Below are positions 7,885 to 15,874 of a stretch of DNA of 64,000 bases, piece by piece. The notes beneath the pieces were generated by a model. That model was not told the origin of the DNA. It was given only the letters and a program-made list of their open reading frames with translations, and made no database searches. The stretch is from assembly GCA_018673255.1 (NCBI GenBank), contig JABHDC010000174.1, positions 25,711 through 89,710 of the forward strand, read 5' to 3'. The DNA comes from Gemmatimonadota bacterium (GTDB lineage: Bacteria; Latescibacterota; UBA2968; UBA8231). Both the position numbers and the translations under genes were made by a program. How positions within the stretch are numbered: position 1 is the stretch's first letter; the number at the start of each line of letters is the position of its first letter.

Positions 7885-9464
7885 CCGCCGAACGTCGTGC
7901 CGTCGCCGTGTCCCGGCGACGGGCGACGGATGCCCACGCCCCGTTGTTCCACTTCATTGCACCCGAGGGGCCGGCCGTGCCCTTCGATCCGAACGGGGCG
8001 ATCTGGTGGAAGGGGCGTTATCACCTCTTCTACATCTTTCAGGATCCGGACCTGCCCCACGGCGGACACTGCTGGGGGCACGCCTCCAGTGCTGATCTGC
8101 TGCAATGGACCTATCACCCGACTGCGCTGGCACCCGCTCCCGGTGACCCCGACACGGGGATCTTCTCCGGGGGCGCCTTCATCGACAAGACCGGTGTGCC
8201 GACCATCATCTACCACGGCGTCGGTGCCGGCACCTGCCTGGCGCGGGCCCTGGACGACGAGCTGATCGAGTGGGAGAAGTATCCGGAGAATCCGGTGATT
8301 CCCGAGACCCGCGAGGGCGCCGAGGGCTTTGGTGTCTACAATGTGTTCGACCCTCATTGCTGGCTCGAAGGGGACACGTACTACGCGATCCTCGGTGGTA
8401 AGGTGAAGCCCCACGATCTGCGTGACACGGCATATCTCTTCACGTCACAGGATCTGATCTCCTGGCGCTACGAGCGTCCCTTCTACCATCCCCATCCGCA
8501 CTGGACGGGCGAGGAGGAAGACTGCGCCTGTCCCGATTTCTTCTACCTGCCCGGATCGACAGCTGGCAGCGTGAACCCGGACCAGGGCAGACACTGCCTG
8601 GTTTGCATCTCTCATCCCAGGGGTGCCCGCTACTACCTGGGCGACTGGCGTGATGGCACCTTCATCCCCGAGTCGCACACACGCATGAACTGGCCCGGTG
8701 GCGGATGTTTCGCGCCCGAAACGCTGCTGGATGGTGACGGGCGGCGGATCTTCTGGGCGTGGGCGATCGAGGCCAGGCCCTGGTTCCTCGACGGGAAGCA
8801 GGCGCTGGGGGTGATGACGATGCCCCGCGTGTTGAGTCTGGGCGACGATGGTCAGTTGCGCATTGCACCACCGGTGGAATTGCGGCAGTTGAGGCAGGGC
8901 GCCGACCTGGTCACCGAATCCAGCGATGGGCCAGGTGAGTCTGGTGATCAGTCTGGCACGCAGGTCGGGTCACCCCGGGAGCGGCATGAGGAGTTGGAGC
9001 TGACTGGCCAGCGCCAGGAACTGAGCCTGGCGGGAGATGCCCTCGAGATCCTGGTGGAGGCCGACCGGCTCTGCCGTGTTGAGCTGGATGTGCGACGAAC
9101 ACCCGATGGAGCCGAGACGACGTCGATCATCCTGGATCCGCAGGCAGGATCGGTATCGATCGATACAACCCAATCGAGTCTGGACGCGGATGTATGGCGC
9201 TCTGACCCCATCGTGATGGCAGATGATCGCGTCGATGTCCCTGTACAGGTCGCGCCCCTGAGCGTCTGTGACGGTGACCCCCTTCGACTTCACGTATTCG
9301 TGGATCGTTCGATCATCGAGGTCTTCGTCAATGAACGGGTCTGCATGACGGGACGTGCCTATCCGAGTCGCGCTGATGCCACCGGTGTAGCGATTCGTGG
9401 TGAGGGCACTGTGCGCATTCAGGGCTGGCAACTCGGTGTTGCAGCAGGGCTGCCGGCCATGTAG
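7881..9464 (+). CDS. GH32-like glycoside hydrolase (beta-fructosidase clan)
   Basis: Five-bladed propeller GH32 N-terminal domain plus C-terminal beta-sandwich, 527 residues. The nucleophile motif is PFDPNGAIWWKGRYHLFY (Asp36), matching the canonical NDPNG block. The second acidic motif is FDP (Asp157; RDP in most members). DCACPDFF (214-221) sits where the canonical acid/base motif ECPD is expected. The C-terminal domain has LRLHVFVDRSIIEVFVNE, a clear GH32 C-terminal signature. No signal peptide, so probably cytoplasmic and working with the symporter. The start overlaps the upstream stop (ATGA). Family enzymes cleave or transfer fructosyl units. The changed acid/base motif makes the exact activity uncertain. 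Confidence 0.88.
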   Translation: MTAERRAVAVSRRRATDAHAPLFHFIAPEGPAVPFDPNGAIWWKGRYHLFYIFQDPDLPHGGHCWGHASSADLLQWTYHPTALAPAPGDPDTGIFSGGAFIDKTGVPTIIYHGVGAGTCLARALDDELIEWEKYPENPVIPETREGAEGFGVYNVFDPHCWLEGDTYYAILGGKVKPHDLRDTAYLFTSQDLISWRYERPFYHPHPHWTGEEEDCACPDFFYLPGSTAGSVNPDQGRHCLVCISHPRGARYYLGDWRDGTFIPESHTRMNWPGGGCFAPETLLDGDGRRIFWAWAIEARPWFLDGKQALGVMTMPRVLSLGDDGQLRIAPPVELRQLRQGADLVTESSDGPGESGDQSGTQVGSPRERHEELELTGQRQELSLAGDALEILVEADRLCRVELDVRRTPDGAETTSIILDPQAGSVSIDTTQSSLDADVWRSDPIVMADDRVDVPVQVAPLSVCDGDPLRLHVFVDRSIIEVFVNERVCMTGRAYPSRADATGVAIRGEGTVRIQGWQLGVAAGLPAM

Positions 9465-9497
9465 GCAGTATCGCAGATCGCAGAAAGGGGAGAGCAT

Positions 9498-10766
9498 ATG
9501 ATGTCACCGCGAGTCCGACGTCGTGGACTTCTCTCGATCGCGGTGTCGGTGATCGTGCATCTGTTGCTGCTGAGCGCCTATCTGCACGTGATGGACTGGC
9601 AGCGTCAACGACACCTGCGCCCCACTCGTTATCTGCCCGATCTCCTGCTGCTGGTGCCCCAGGCCTTCCGGGGAAGCAGTTCGCGGATCCCCACCGTCTC
9701 CATGGAACAGGCCGAGACGCCCCTGGAGGTGGAGGACCTCACCCAGGATCTGGCAACATTGCAGGAACCAGGGCAGGTCGCACCGACCCCGATGCCGGGA
9801 CTGCCCGCTTCAGCCCTGTCGGGGATCGTCGAAGCTGGCAGCCGACCCCTCGTCTTCGAATCGATCCACATCGATCTGGACACGGTGGACCTGGGACAGT
9901 CGCAGTTCGAGGCCGTGCAACGGCTGCGGGATCTGTATGGTTCCTATGCACACATCTGGCTGCCCGACGCAGATACGACCGATCAACAGAGTGTGCTGGA
10001 GAATCGAGCCCGTGCGATCGTGGCCGAGGCACTGGAAGCGATGGGAGGCACGGAGCGCCTGCTGAAGATTCACTCCATGGATGTGCTGGTGTGGCTGATC
10101 GCCACAGATCACCAGACGCCGATAGGGCTTCAGAACGTCTCTCCCTATGCCTACCCGATGGGCTATTGGCACTTCGATGATGAGCCGGGTGCCCAGTGGG
10201 ATCAGACCCCCTTCGCGATCGACTTGGGACAGATACTGCTGCCCCCGTATGCCAGCATGAACCCTGCCCGATCGCGCAGCAAATACTACCAAGTCTTCGA
10301 GGGACGTTGGATCCTCAAGACACCACCACCGACGCGAAAGTTTCGCCAGCGATCCGAGGGCATGTACTGGCATGTGGCTCACCGCTTCCTCGATGAGGGC
10401 ATCCGGCTCGCCTACGCTGGAAGAGGGACGTTCGCCCATCGTCCGGTTCACGAGATCGTCGTCGTGGACAGCAAATACGGGCGTCAATACGAATCTTACT
10501 TCGACCGGCAAACGAAGCTGCTGATCGGGATCCGTGAAGAACTGACCAATTTTGAGAAACAGTGGTTCCGGCAGGCAAGGATGGGGCTGCGTTCCCGGCC
10601 CCCGGTCTGGACGACACACTTCGAAGACTACCAGGACGTCGATGGCGTGCTGCTGCCCACGCGCTGGCGGCGCAGCGACGGCAGCACCATCGGTGGACCG
10701 TCGACGATTCTGTTGAACATCGGCCTCAACGGGGCTCTGCCTGACGAGACGATCCCGGAGCTGTAG
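9498..10766 (+). CDS. TonB-like N-terminus with LolA-like C-terminal domain
   Basis: A 422-residue inner-membrane-anchored protein. The N-terminus is basic, then one helix (LLSIAVSVIVHLLLLSAYLH), much like TonB/energy-transducing proteins and followed by a proline-containing spacer. From about residue 165 the sequence AIVAEALEAMGGTERLLKIH and the later SYFDRQTKLLIGIREEL look like the LolA/outer-membrane lipoprotein-sorting fold found in periplasmic proteins. No TonB C-terminal domain is visible. The start ATG (9498 or 9501) has AAGGGGAG just upstream. It lies 33 bases after the GH32 gene and could be its last operon member. The role is unknown; a periplasmic lipid- or lipoprotein-binding function is only a guess. 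Confidence 0.7.
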   Translation: MMSPRVRRRGLLSIAVSVIVHLLLLSAYLHVMDWQRQRHLRPTRYLPDLLLLVPQAFRGSSSRIPTVSMEQAETPLEVEDLTQDLATLQEPGQVAPTPMPGLPASALSGIVEAGSRPLVFESIHIDLDTVDLGQSQFEAVQRLRDLYGSYAHIWLPDADTTDQQSVLENRARAIVAEALEAMGGTERLLKIHSMDVLVWLIATDHQTPIGLQNVSPYAYPMGYWHFDDEPGAQWDQTPFAIDLGQILLPPYASMNPARSRSKYYQVFEGRWILKTPPPTRKFRQRSEGMYWHVAHRFLDEGIRLAYAGRGTFAHRPVHEIVVVDSKYGRQYESYFDRQTKLLIGIREELTNFEKQWFRQARMGLRSRPPVWTTHFEDYQDVDGVLLPTRWRRSDGSTIGGPSTILLNIGLNGALPDETIPEL

Positions 10767-10811
10767 GCGTGTTGGGTCCGGCCCTTGTGTCATGGCGACG
10801 GTCCGTCCTAC

Positions 10812-10864
10812 TTGCATCCACTGACGTATACCTGCATCAGTGACGGAGGCCTGCGTCGCTGATC
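10812..10864 (+). repeat. Three imperfect direct repeats before the dioxygenase gene
   Basis: TGCATCCACTGACG (from 10813), TGCATCAGTGACGG (from 10833) and TGCGTCGCTGATC (from 10852) recur with a 19-20 base period, about two helix turns, just upstream of the start at 10912. This could be a set of regulator half-sites, or chance in a short spacer. Confidence 0.35.
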
Positions 10865-10911
10865 TTCCTCGCAATAGCCAAGCTTTCCACTACCACCTCA
10901 GGAGTCTGAAC

Positions 10912-11655
10912 GTGTCCGTCGTGACCGATGCCCAACGGCAGCAATTCGAACAGGAAGGTTACTTCGTTCTCGAGTCCGTTCTCGATGACGACACGCTGAA
11001 GTTGTTGCGTGAGGAATGCCAGGTCGCGCTGGACCGCAAACATGCCGAGATGGATGCCAGTGGCGAGTCTTCACAGGGCATCACGCATCGAGGGCAGCGG
11101 TATTTCATCTCGCACTGCTACAAGGAGCAACCTCGTCTGCGGCCATTCCTGTCCGGCGAACTCATGGCCGATATCTGCCAGGCGACGCTTGGGGACGACG
11201 CCTTCCTGTTCTGGGAGCAGTATGTGGTGAAGGGTCGGCAGGGCATGAAGTTCAGCTGGCACCAGGATTCCGGTTACGTGGGCGATCCGGATCACAAGCG
11301 GTATCTGACCTGCTGGATCGCACTGGATGACATGAGCGAGGAGAATGGCACGGTCTATGTGCTGCCGTTCTCACAGGTCGGCATTCGCACCTGGGTGAAA
11401 CACGAGCGGGACCCGGAGACAAATGACAAGGTCGGTTATTATGGCGATCTGCAAGGGGTGCCGATCGTGTGTCCGGCGGGCAGCATCGCCGTGTTCACCA
11501 GCTACAACTTCCATTCCTCGGGGCCGAATCACACCGACGAATTGCGACGTGTGTATCTGGCGCAGTATTCCTGCGAACCAATTATGAATGGCGATGAAAT
11601 CAGTGGCGCTGCTGAACCGGTGTTGGTCGGTGGTGTTCGTCAGGCTGCCGACTGA
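10912..11655 (+). CDS. Phytanoyl-CoA dioxygenase (PhyH) family protein
   Basis: Fe(II)/2-oxoglutarate-dependent oxygenase of 247 residues. The N-terminus EQEGYFVLESVLDDDTLKLL is typical. The metal site HxD is in FSWHQDSGYV, and the distal histidine is in NFHSSGPNHTDELRR, whose Arg would bind 2-oxoglutarate. The GTG at 10912 is chosen because AGGAG stands 9 bases upstream and the domain begins soon after; a longer frame from 10840 has no ribosome site. Its last 16 bases overlap the convergent nuclease gene. Family members hydroxylate varied small molecules; the substrate is unknown. Confidence 0.88.
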   Translation: MSVVTDAQRQQFEQEGYFVLESVLDDDTLKLLREECQVALDRKHAEMDASGESSQGITHRGQRYFISHCYKEQPRLRPFLSGELMADICQATLGDDAFLFWEQYVVKGRQGMKFSWHQDSGYVGDPDHKRYLTCWIALDDMSEENGTVYVLPFSQVGIRTWVKHERDPETNDKVGYYGDLQGVPIVCPAGSIAVFTSYNFHSSGPNHTDELRRVYLAQYSCEPIMNGDEISGAAEPVLVGGVRQAAD

Positions 11656-12644
11656 GGGTGCAGCGAGATATTCATCGTCGCCGGTGCCAACCGCCGCAGA
11701 TTCTGAGCGGCCAGGGCCATCTGCGCCCCCTTGCTCCAGGCCCCCTCAAGATGAACACGGACCACGGCATCGTCCTGCAGCTGGCTCAACTGTGATCGCA
11801 GGGATGCCTCGAGGGCCTCTCTCTGAGGTACCGACGTCACCTTCACATCGACCATCGGTCGTGCGGGCAGCTTCACCCACTGCAGGTCCGGCGACGGGTC
11901 TGTCGTCTTGTCGATGGTGACGATACAATACCCCTTGGGTTCGTCCCGTTCAGCCCAGGAAGTGCGCTCCACGGATCCTGGATAGATGACAGGCGCCGCC
12001 AGGGCCTGGCCGGTGCGATCCCGGCGCAGACACTGGGCGCGGTGAATGTGACCGGTAAAAACGGCATCCAGCCCCGCGTCGATGTCGCGACCGCGCACGA
12101 CATCCCGCCCACTGCTGAAGGTGAAATGGCCTGGCCCCACGCGGGCGCCCTCCACGGCTTGGTGCATGCACAGGATCGAGACATCGGCGGATGCCGGGCG
12201 ATATCCGGACGCCTCGACGACGGACTGAAAGCGCTGCCGGATGTCACGGACATAGGGAAAACCAGATAGCGCGATGGACTGGCCACCCACCTGCCGGCGA
12301 TAGGTCCTGGGTCGATCGAAGATGTGAATCTCAGGATGTCCCGCCCACAGGTGCAGGGGGATCTTTGAGCGCTCGTGATTCCCGGGGACCAGGTAGACGG
12401 GCACGCCAGCGGAAGCGATCTCGACCAGAGGCTCCATGGCCATCTCCACGGTGCCGGGGGGCACGAGAGATCGGAATAACAGATCACCCCCGTGCACGAC
12501 GAGGTCGACCTGCCCCTGCCGCGCAGGTTCGAGGGCCCGCCGGAAATTGGCGAGGAAGTCGTGCCCCCTGCGTCTTCGCGTGATCCGAGGCTTGAGAGGC
12601 AGATCGAATCCAATATGAGTGTCGGCAACGAGTAGGATGCGCAT
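11640..12644 (-). CDS. SbcD/Mre11-like metallophosphoesterase
   Basis: Calcineurin-like phosphoesterase of 334 residues with all DNA-repair nuclease motifs: DTHIG at residue 8, GGDLLF, GNHERSK, MHQ, and GHIH. These are followed by YPGSVERTSW, the block that marks the Mre11/SbcD branch. The C-terminal part (KVTSVPQREALEASLRSQLS) resembles the SbcD capping region. No SbcC/Rad50 ATPase gene lies beside it, so it is either encoded elsewhere or this is a stand-alone nuclease. The ATG at 12644 begins directly with the first beta strand (MRILLVADTH), so the start is well supported. Confidence 0.87.
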   Translation of the reverse strand: MRILLVADTHIGFDLPLKPRITRRRRGHDFLANFRRALEPARQGQVDLVVHGGDLLFRSLVPPGTVEMAMEPLVEIASAGVPVYLVPGNHERSKIPLHLWAGHPEIHIFDRPRTYRRQVGGQSIALSGFPYVRDIRQRFQSVVEASGYRPASADVSILCMHQAVEGARVGPGHFTFSSGRDVVRGRDIDAGLDAVFTGHIHRAQCLRRDRTGQALAAPVIYPGSVERTSWAERDEPKGYCIVTIDKTTDPSPDLQWVKLPARPMVDVKVTSVPQREALEASLRSQLSQLQDDAVVRVHLEGAWSKGAQMALAAQNLRRLAPATMNISLHPQSAA

Positions 12645-12753
12645 AGGGCATCGCTACTGAACGCGTGAAACCCTGGCAAGCACAGAACAATCCCTTTGAC
12701 ATGAGACCACCGCTTTCCTACCTAGAGATCAAGGCGCACGAGGGCGCCCCCAC

Positions 12754-12883
12754 GTCCGCGGGAAGGGCCAAGCCCACTTCGACCTCCGATCTCTGATCGG
12801 AGCTGGCGATGGCAGTTTCATTGCCAAGCGACGGTGGTTTCGCCGCTCACATACATACCTTCTTTTGAGCCTGACCAGCGGAC
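12754..12883 (+). ncRNA. Candidate structured RNA leader, copy A
   Basis: Leader of the first FliG/MotA-like gene. An outer stem GTCCGC (12754-12759)/GCGGAC (12878-12883) encloses four hairpins: GGGC-CAA-GCCC (12765-12775), an 8-bp stem with a 3-base loop (12784-12802), TGGCAGT-TTC-ATTGCCA (12810-12826) and CGGTG-GTTT-CGCCG (12832-12845). A second copy before the paralogue at 14500 has the same order of stems with compensatory base changes. The unpaired parts GTCCGCGGGAAGGG and AGCCTGA are conserved. It matches no riboswitch class that I know. It may be a riboswitch or other cis-regulator. Confidence 0.6.
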
Positions 12884-12911
12884 ACGGGCGCAGCATGAGA
12901 GAGGGTGAATT

Positions 12912-14240
12912 ATGCCAAGTAGAGAACTGCCCGCCCGGGCGAGTCTCGAGAACCTGCGCAAGCAGGCCAAAGGTCTTCACAAGGCCTTCAACGACGGTGA
13001 TGATGATGCTGTCGCCCGCATCCGTGAACATCTGCCACGAGCCGCCGCGTTATCCGATGAGGAGCTACACGCGGCCAAGCTGTCTCTGCAGGAAGCTCAG
13101 CACGTGCTGGCCAAGGAATATGGTCAGGGTAGCTGGGACGATCTGCGTGCCGCCTTGGCGACGGCGGGATTCGAGGATCTGTCACGCCTCAATGATCGTG
13201 AGACGCAGACCCTGATGCGGGCGATCTCGCAGAAGGATTTGAGTCGTGCCATTATCGGCGCCTCCCATGCCCTGCGGGGTCGATTCCTGAGCAACATGTC
13301 GCGACGTGTCCGTCGATTCGTCGTCGAAGAATCCGAACGTCTGGCGCAGGATCTGCCCGACCATGAGCCGGCCGTCTCCCGTCAGCGGTTGATCGAATTT
13401 GCCGAGGGGCTGGCCGAGAATGGCCAGATCCAGTGGCCGCCTCCTGACGGCGCCGAACCCTTCACGGGTGAACTCGACCTGGGGGAACCGCCGGCGCAGA
13501 ATCAGGCGGAGGACCCTCTCGGCGGGTTGTCCTTCGAGGAGATCGAGGTGGCTGATCTGGCAGGGATCTACGCCGAACTGGCGACGGTGGCCCGGCGCGA
13601 CGGCATTCTGGCGCTGGAAGCCTATCTCCCACCCGGCCGCCAGACGCGTGCATTCCAGGAGGGTGTCCGCCTGGCTGTGGACGGCACGCAGCCTGAACTG
13701 ATCGAGAGCATCCTGCGGATCCGCACCGAGACGATGGTGCGGAATCGGCGCACGCGGCTTGAGATGATCGTGGACGGTATCACCTCACTGCAGGCCGGTG
13801 ACAATCCGTGGATCATCTTCCACAAGATGCAGGTCCATTACCTGGACGCGGGCGTGGCAGAAGCCCTGAATCGTTGCCGCGAAGAGATCACTGGCGACGA
13901 GTTACGTGACTGGGTCGAGCGGGGTTGGCTCGGTGTACGGACCCCGGGTGATCTGGCCGTCACCTTCCTGCACCTGGGTTTTGCAGCACGCAACGAGGGA
14001 ATCCAGGCGTTGGCCCCAGCGACAGGGCTGATCCAGCAGCCTCTCCTCAAGACAGGCCTCGAGCAGTTGATCACCGACCGCGATCGCGCCGAGCTTCGGG
14101 CAGATCTGACCCGGCTCGTGGAAGCAGAGATCGAGAAGCTGGAGGGCCACCACCGTGCAGCAGCGGCGGGCCTTCTTGCCGTTGCGATGGGCAGGACGTC
14201 TCAGGAGGCGGCGCAGGCCGTGATCGATGCAGCTGCCTGA
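12912..14240 (+). CDS. Soluble FliG_C-like / MotA-cytoplasmic-like fusion protein, paralogue A
   Basis: A 442-residue protein with no signal peptide or membrane helix. Residues 1-82 (NLRKQAKGLHKAFNDGD, EAQHVLAKEYGQGSWDDL) resemble the leader found on many ankyrin-type proteins. Residues about 87-175 match FliG C-terminal domains: MRAISQKDLSRAIIGAS, FLSNMSRRVRRFVVEE, ending LAENGQI. Residues about 212-300 match the MotA cytoplasmic loop: ELATVARRDGILALEAYL and GVRLAVDGTQPELIESIL. A weaker second MotA-like module covers 345-432 (LGFAARNEGIQALAP). In flagella these two domains touch each other at the stator-rotor contact. ATG 12912 has GAGAGGG upstream. Function unknown. A paralogue follows at 14500. 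Confidence 0.75.
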   Translation: MPSRELPARASLENLRKQAKGLHKAFNDGDDDAVARIREHLPRAAALSDEELHAAKLSLQEAQHVLAKEYGQGSWDDLRAALATAGFEDLSRLNDRETQTLMRAISQKDLSRAIIGASHALRGRFLSNMSRRVRRFVVEESERLAQDLPDHEPAVSRQRLIEFAEGLAENGQIQWPPPDGAEPFTGELDLGEPPAQNQAEDPLGGLSFEEIEVADLAGIYAELATVARRDGILALEAYLPPGRQTRAFQEGVRLAVDGTQPELIESILRIRTETMVRNRRTRLEMIVDGITSLQAGDNPWIIFHKMQVHYLDAGVAEALNRCREEITGDELRDWVERGWLGVRTPGDLAVTFLHLGFAARNEGIQALAPATGLIQQPLLKTGLEQLITDRDRAELRADLTRLVEAEIEKLEGHHRAAAAGLLAVAMGRTSQEAAQAVIDAAA

Positions 14241-14287
14241 TTGCAGCGGAGGCGCTGACCGCTGGTCACCGGTTTCTCATTGACAAT

Positions 14288-14339
14288 GGCTCCCCGACGA
14301 GGTATCTCAAGACCTGAGGCTTGTCGGGGAGCCGCTTTT
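14288..14339 (+). terminator. Probable intrinsic terminator after paralogue A
   Basis: Perfect 11-bp stem GGCTCCCCGAC (14288-14298)/GTCGGGGAGCC (14323-14333) with a 24-base loop, followed by GCTTTT. It lies 48 bases after the stop of paralogue A and directly before the RNA leader of paralogue B, so B is probably transcribed from its own promoter or by read-through. Confidence 0.7.
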
Positions 14340-14472
14340 GTCCGCGGGAAGGGTTGAACCCACTCGATATGAGACGGCGTAGCCGTCTCCCACGTCAGCG
14401 ATTGCCGGGCAATCGCGAATGGCACCGCCGGTGCCGCTGCCACCCTTCATCCAAGCCTGATCGAGCGGACAA
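14338..14472 (+). ncRNA. Candidate structured RNA leader, copy B
   Basis: Second copy of the leader seen at 12754. Outer stem TTGTCCGC (14338-14345)/GCGGACAA (14465-14472). Inner hairpins: GGGT-TGA-ACCC (14351-14361), GAGACGGC-GTA-GCCGTCTC (14371-14389), GCGATTGC-CGG-GCAATCGC (14398-14416) and GGCACC-GCC-GGTGCC (14421-14435). Stem order and near-constant 3-base loops match copy A while the stem sequences differ, which is good evidence for conserved RNA structure. It ends 28 bases before the ATG of paralogue B. Confidence 0.62.
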
Positions 14473-14499
14473 CGGGCATGCCACGGACGAGGGTGTGTT

Positions 14500-15864
14500 A
14501 TGTCTGCTGTCAGAACGCTGCCCGAACGGGCCAGCATCGAGTTCCTCAAGAAGGAATCCCGTGATCTGCACAAGGCCTTTCAGGCCGGTGATGCAGATGC
14601 CATCTCCCGTATTTCCACGTTTCTGCCTCGCGCCGCCGGATTGGTACCGTCGACGTCACCGGATGATCTGAGTCACTTTGATCTGTCGCGTCAGGAGGCT
14701 CAGCACGCCCTCGCCGGCTCCTACGGCTGTGCCAAGTGGGAAGAGCTGCTCGACACGGTACGTGTGCAGGATCTGGACGCCCTGGATCTGCTGAGCGATC
14801 GATCGGTGCAAATCACCATGCGCGAGGTGGATCAGCGGGATCTTGTGCGTCTGCTGCCGTCGCTCTCTAGGGCGTCGGCGGATCGATTCTACCACAATAT
14901 GTCCAACAACGTTCAGCAATTCATCCGCAGCGAAGTCGCTTTTCTCGGTGAGGTGACTCAGGAGGAGCGGGCTGCGTCGCAAGAGAATGTCCGGCGGACA
15001 CTCGTTGAACTCGGTCGCCAGGGCTGGCTGACCTGGGAGGATCCCGACGCCGATCGCTCTGGCCCAGCCGCCGTCGATCTTTCCACCGAAGCGCGTTTTG
15101 CTCACGTGGCCCGGCCCCTGCTCGAGGTGTCGGAAGATGAGCTGGCTGACACACTCAAAGCGATCGCCGAACAGGCGCGGGATCTGGGCATCCTGTCGCT
15201 GCAGTCGTTGACATCGGACGGGTCCAACCTGCTGAGCGAAGCACTCCAGTATATCGTCGATGGCACCGAGCCTGATCTTGTGCAGGATCTTGTCGAGACT
15301 CGGGGCGGGACGATCTTGCGGCATCGCACTGTCAAAGGCCACATGGCGATCGAGGGGTGGATGTCGATTCAGTCCGGTGACAACCCGGCGATCGTGCGGA
15401 CTAAGCTGGAGACATACTTCCTTGATAAGATCTCGCGCTGGGAGGCTGCGCAGGGCAGCATCGGCATCGATGATCTCGTTCAGCGGCTGCGCGCGACACC
15501 ACTGTTGAGCATGGCCGATGAGGAGTGGGCCGAGCTCTTCCTCGACATGGCGATCATTGGTCGACGAGAAGGCTTGCAGGCATTCGAGCCATTGCTCGAG
15601 CTTCTCGATGACGAAGTTCTGCTGGCGGGTATGCGGGCAACGATCATCGATCGTCAAGCGCCCTCAGAGATCCTGGAAAACATGAAGACCAGCCTGCAGC
15701 AGATACGTCTGCAACTGAAACGACGCGAAGCGATGGTCGTGGCCGGTTGTACTGGAATTCAGATGGGCCACAAGCCGCACGATCTGGTAGCCGCAGCTCG
15801 CGTCGCAGCCGAAGAGCAGGGCAGCAAACTGCTGGCTGCGGGTCCCCCCGCAATGAATTCCTGA
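14500..15864 (+). CDS. Soluble FliG_C-like / MotA-cytoplasmic-like fusion protein, paralogue B
   Basis: A 454-residue paralogue of the protein at 12912 with the same domain order. N-terminal leader 1-85. FliG_C-like part 95-180: ITMREVDQRDLVRLLPSLS, FYHNMSNNVQQFIRSEVAFL, LVELGRQGWL, close to the flagellar consensus NMSxRA. MotA-like module 1 at 212-297: IAEQARDLGILSLQSL, YIVDGTEPDLVQDLVE. MotA-like module 2 at 340-427: DMAIIGRREGLQAFEPLLEL. No membrane segment. ATG 14500 has GAGGG upstream. The stop is 10 bases before an aldo/keto reductase whose ribosome site overlaps it, so the two are likely cotranscribed. No flagellar genes are nearby. Confidence 0.77.
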   Translation: MSAVRTLPERASIEFLKKESRDLHKAFQAGDADAISRISTFLPRAAGLVPSTSPDDLSHFDLSRQEAQHALAGSYGCAKWEELLDTVRVQDLDALDLLSDRSVQITMREVDQRDLVRLLPSLSRASADRFYHNMSNNVQQFIRSEVAFLGEVTQEERAASQENVRRTLVELGRQGWLTWEDPDADRSGPAAVDLSTEARFAHVARPLLEVSEDELADTLKAIAEQARDLGILSLQSLTSDGSNLLSEALQYIVDGTEPDLVQDLVETRGGTILRHRTVKGHMAIEGWMSIQSGDNPAIVRTKLETYFLDKISRWEAAQGSIGIDDLVQRLRATPLLSMADEEWAELFLDMAIIGRREGLQAFEPLLELLDDEVLLAGMRATIIDRQAPSEILENMKTSLQQIRLQLKRREAMVVAGCTGIQMGHKPHDLVAAARVAAEEQGSKLLAAGPPAMNS

Positions 15865-15874
15865 GGAGGTATCC

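Noticed and set aside
14419..14436. Sigma-54 promoter at TGGCACCGCCGGTGCC
   Set aside because: The -12 TTGC element is lacking, and the sequence is explained as hairpin stem of the RNA leader.
14338..14472. Cobalamin or cyclic-di-GMP riboswitch for the RNA leaders
   Set aside because: GGGAAGG recalls part of the cobalamin consensus, but the B12-box core is missing, and the tetraloop/receptor layout of cyclic-di-GMP-I is not present.
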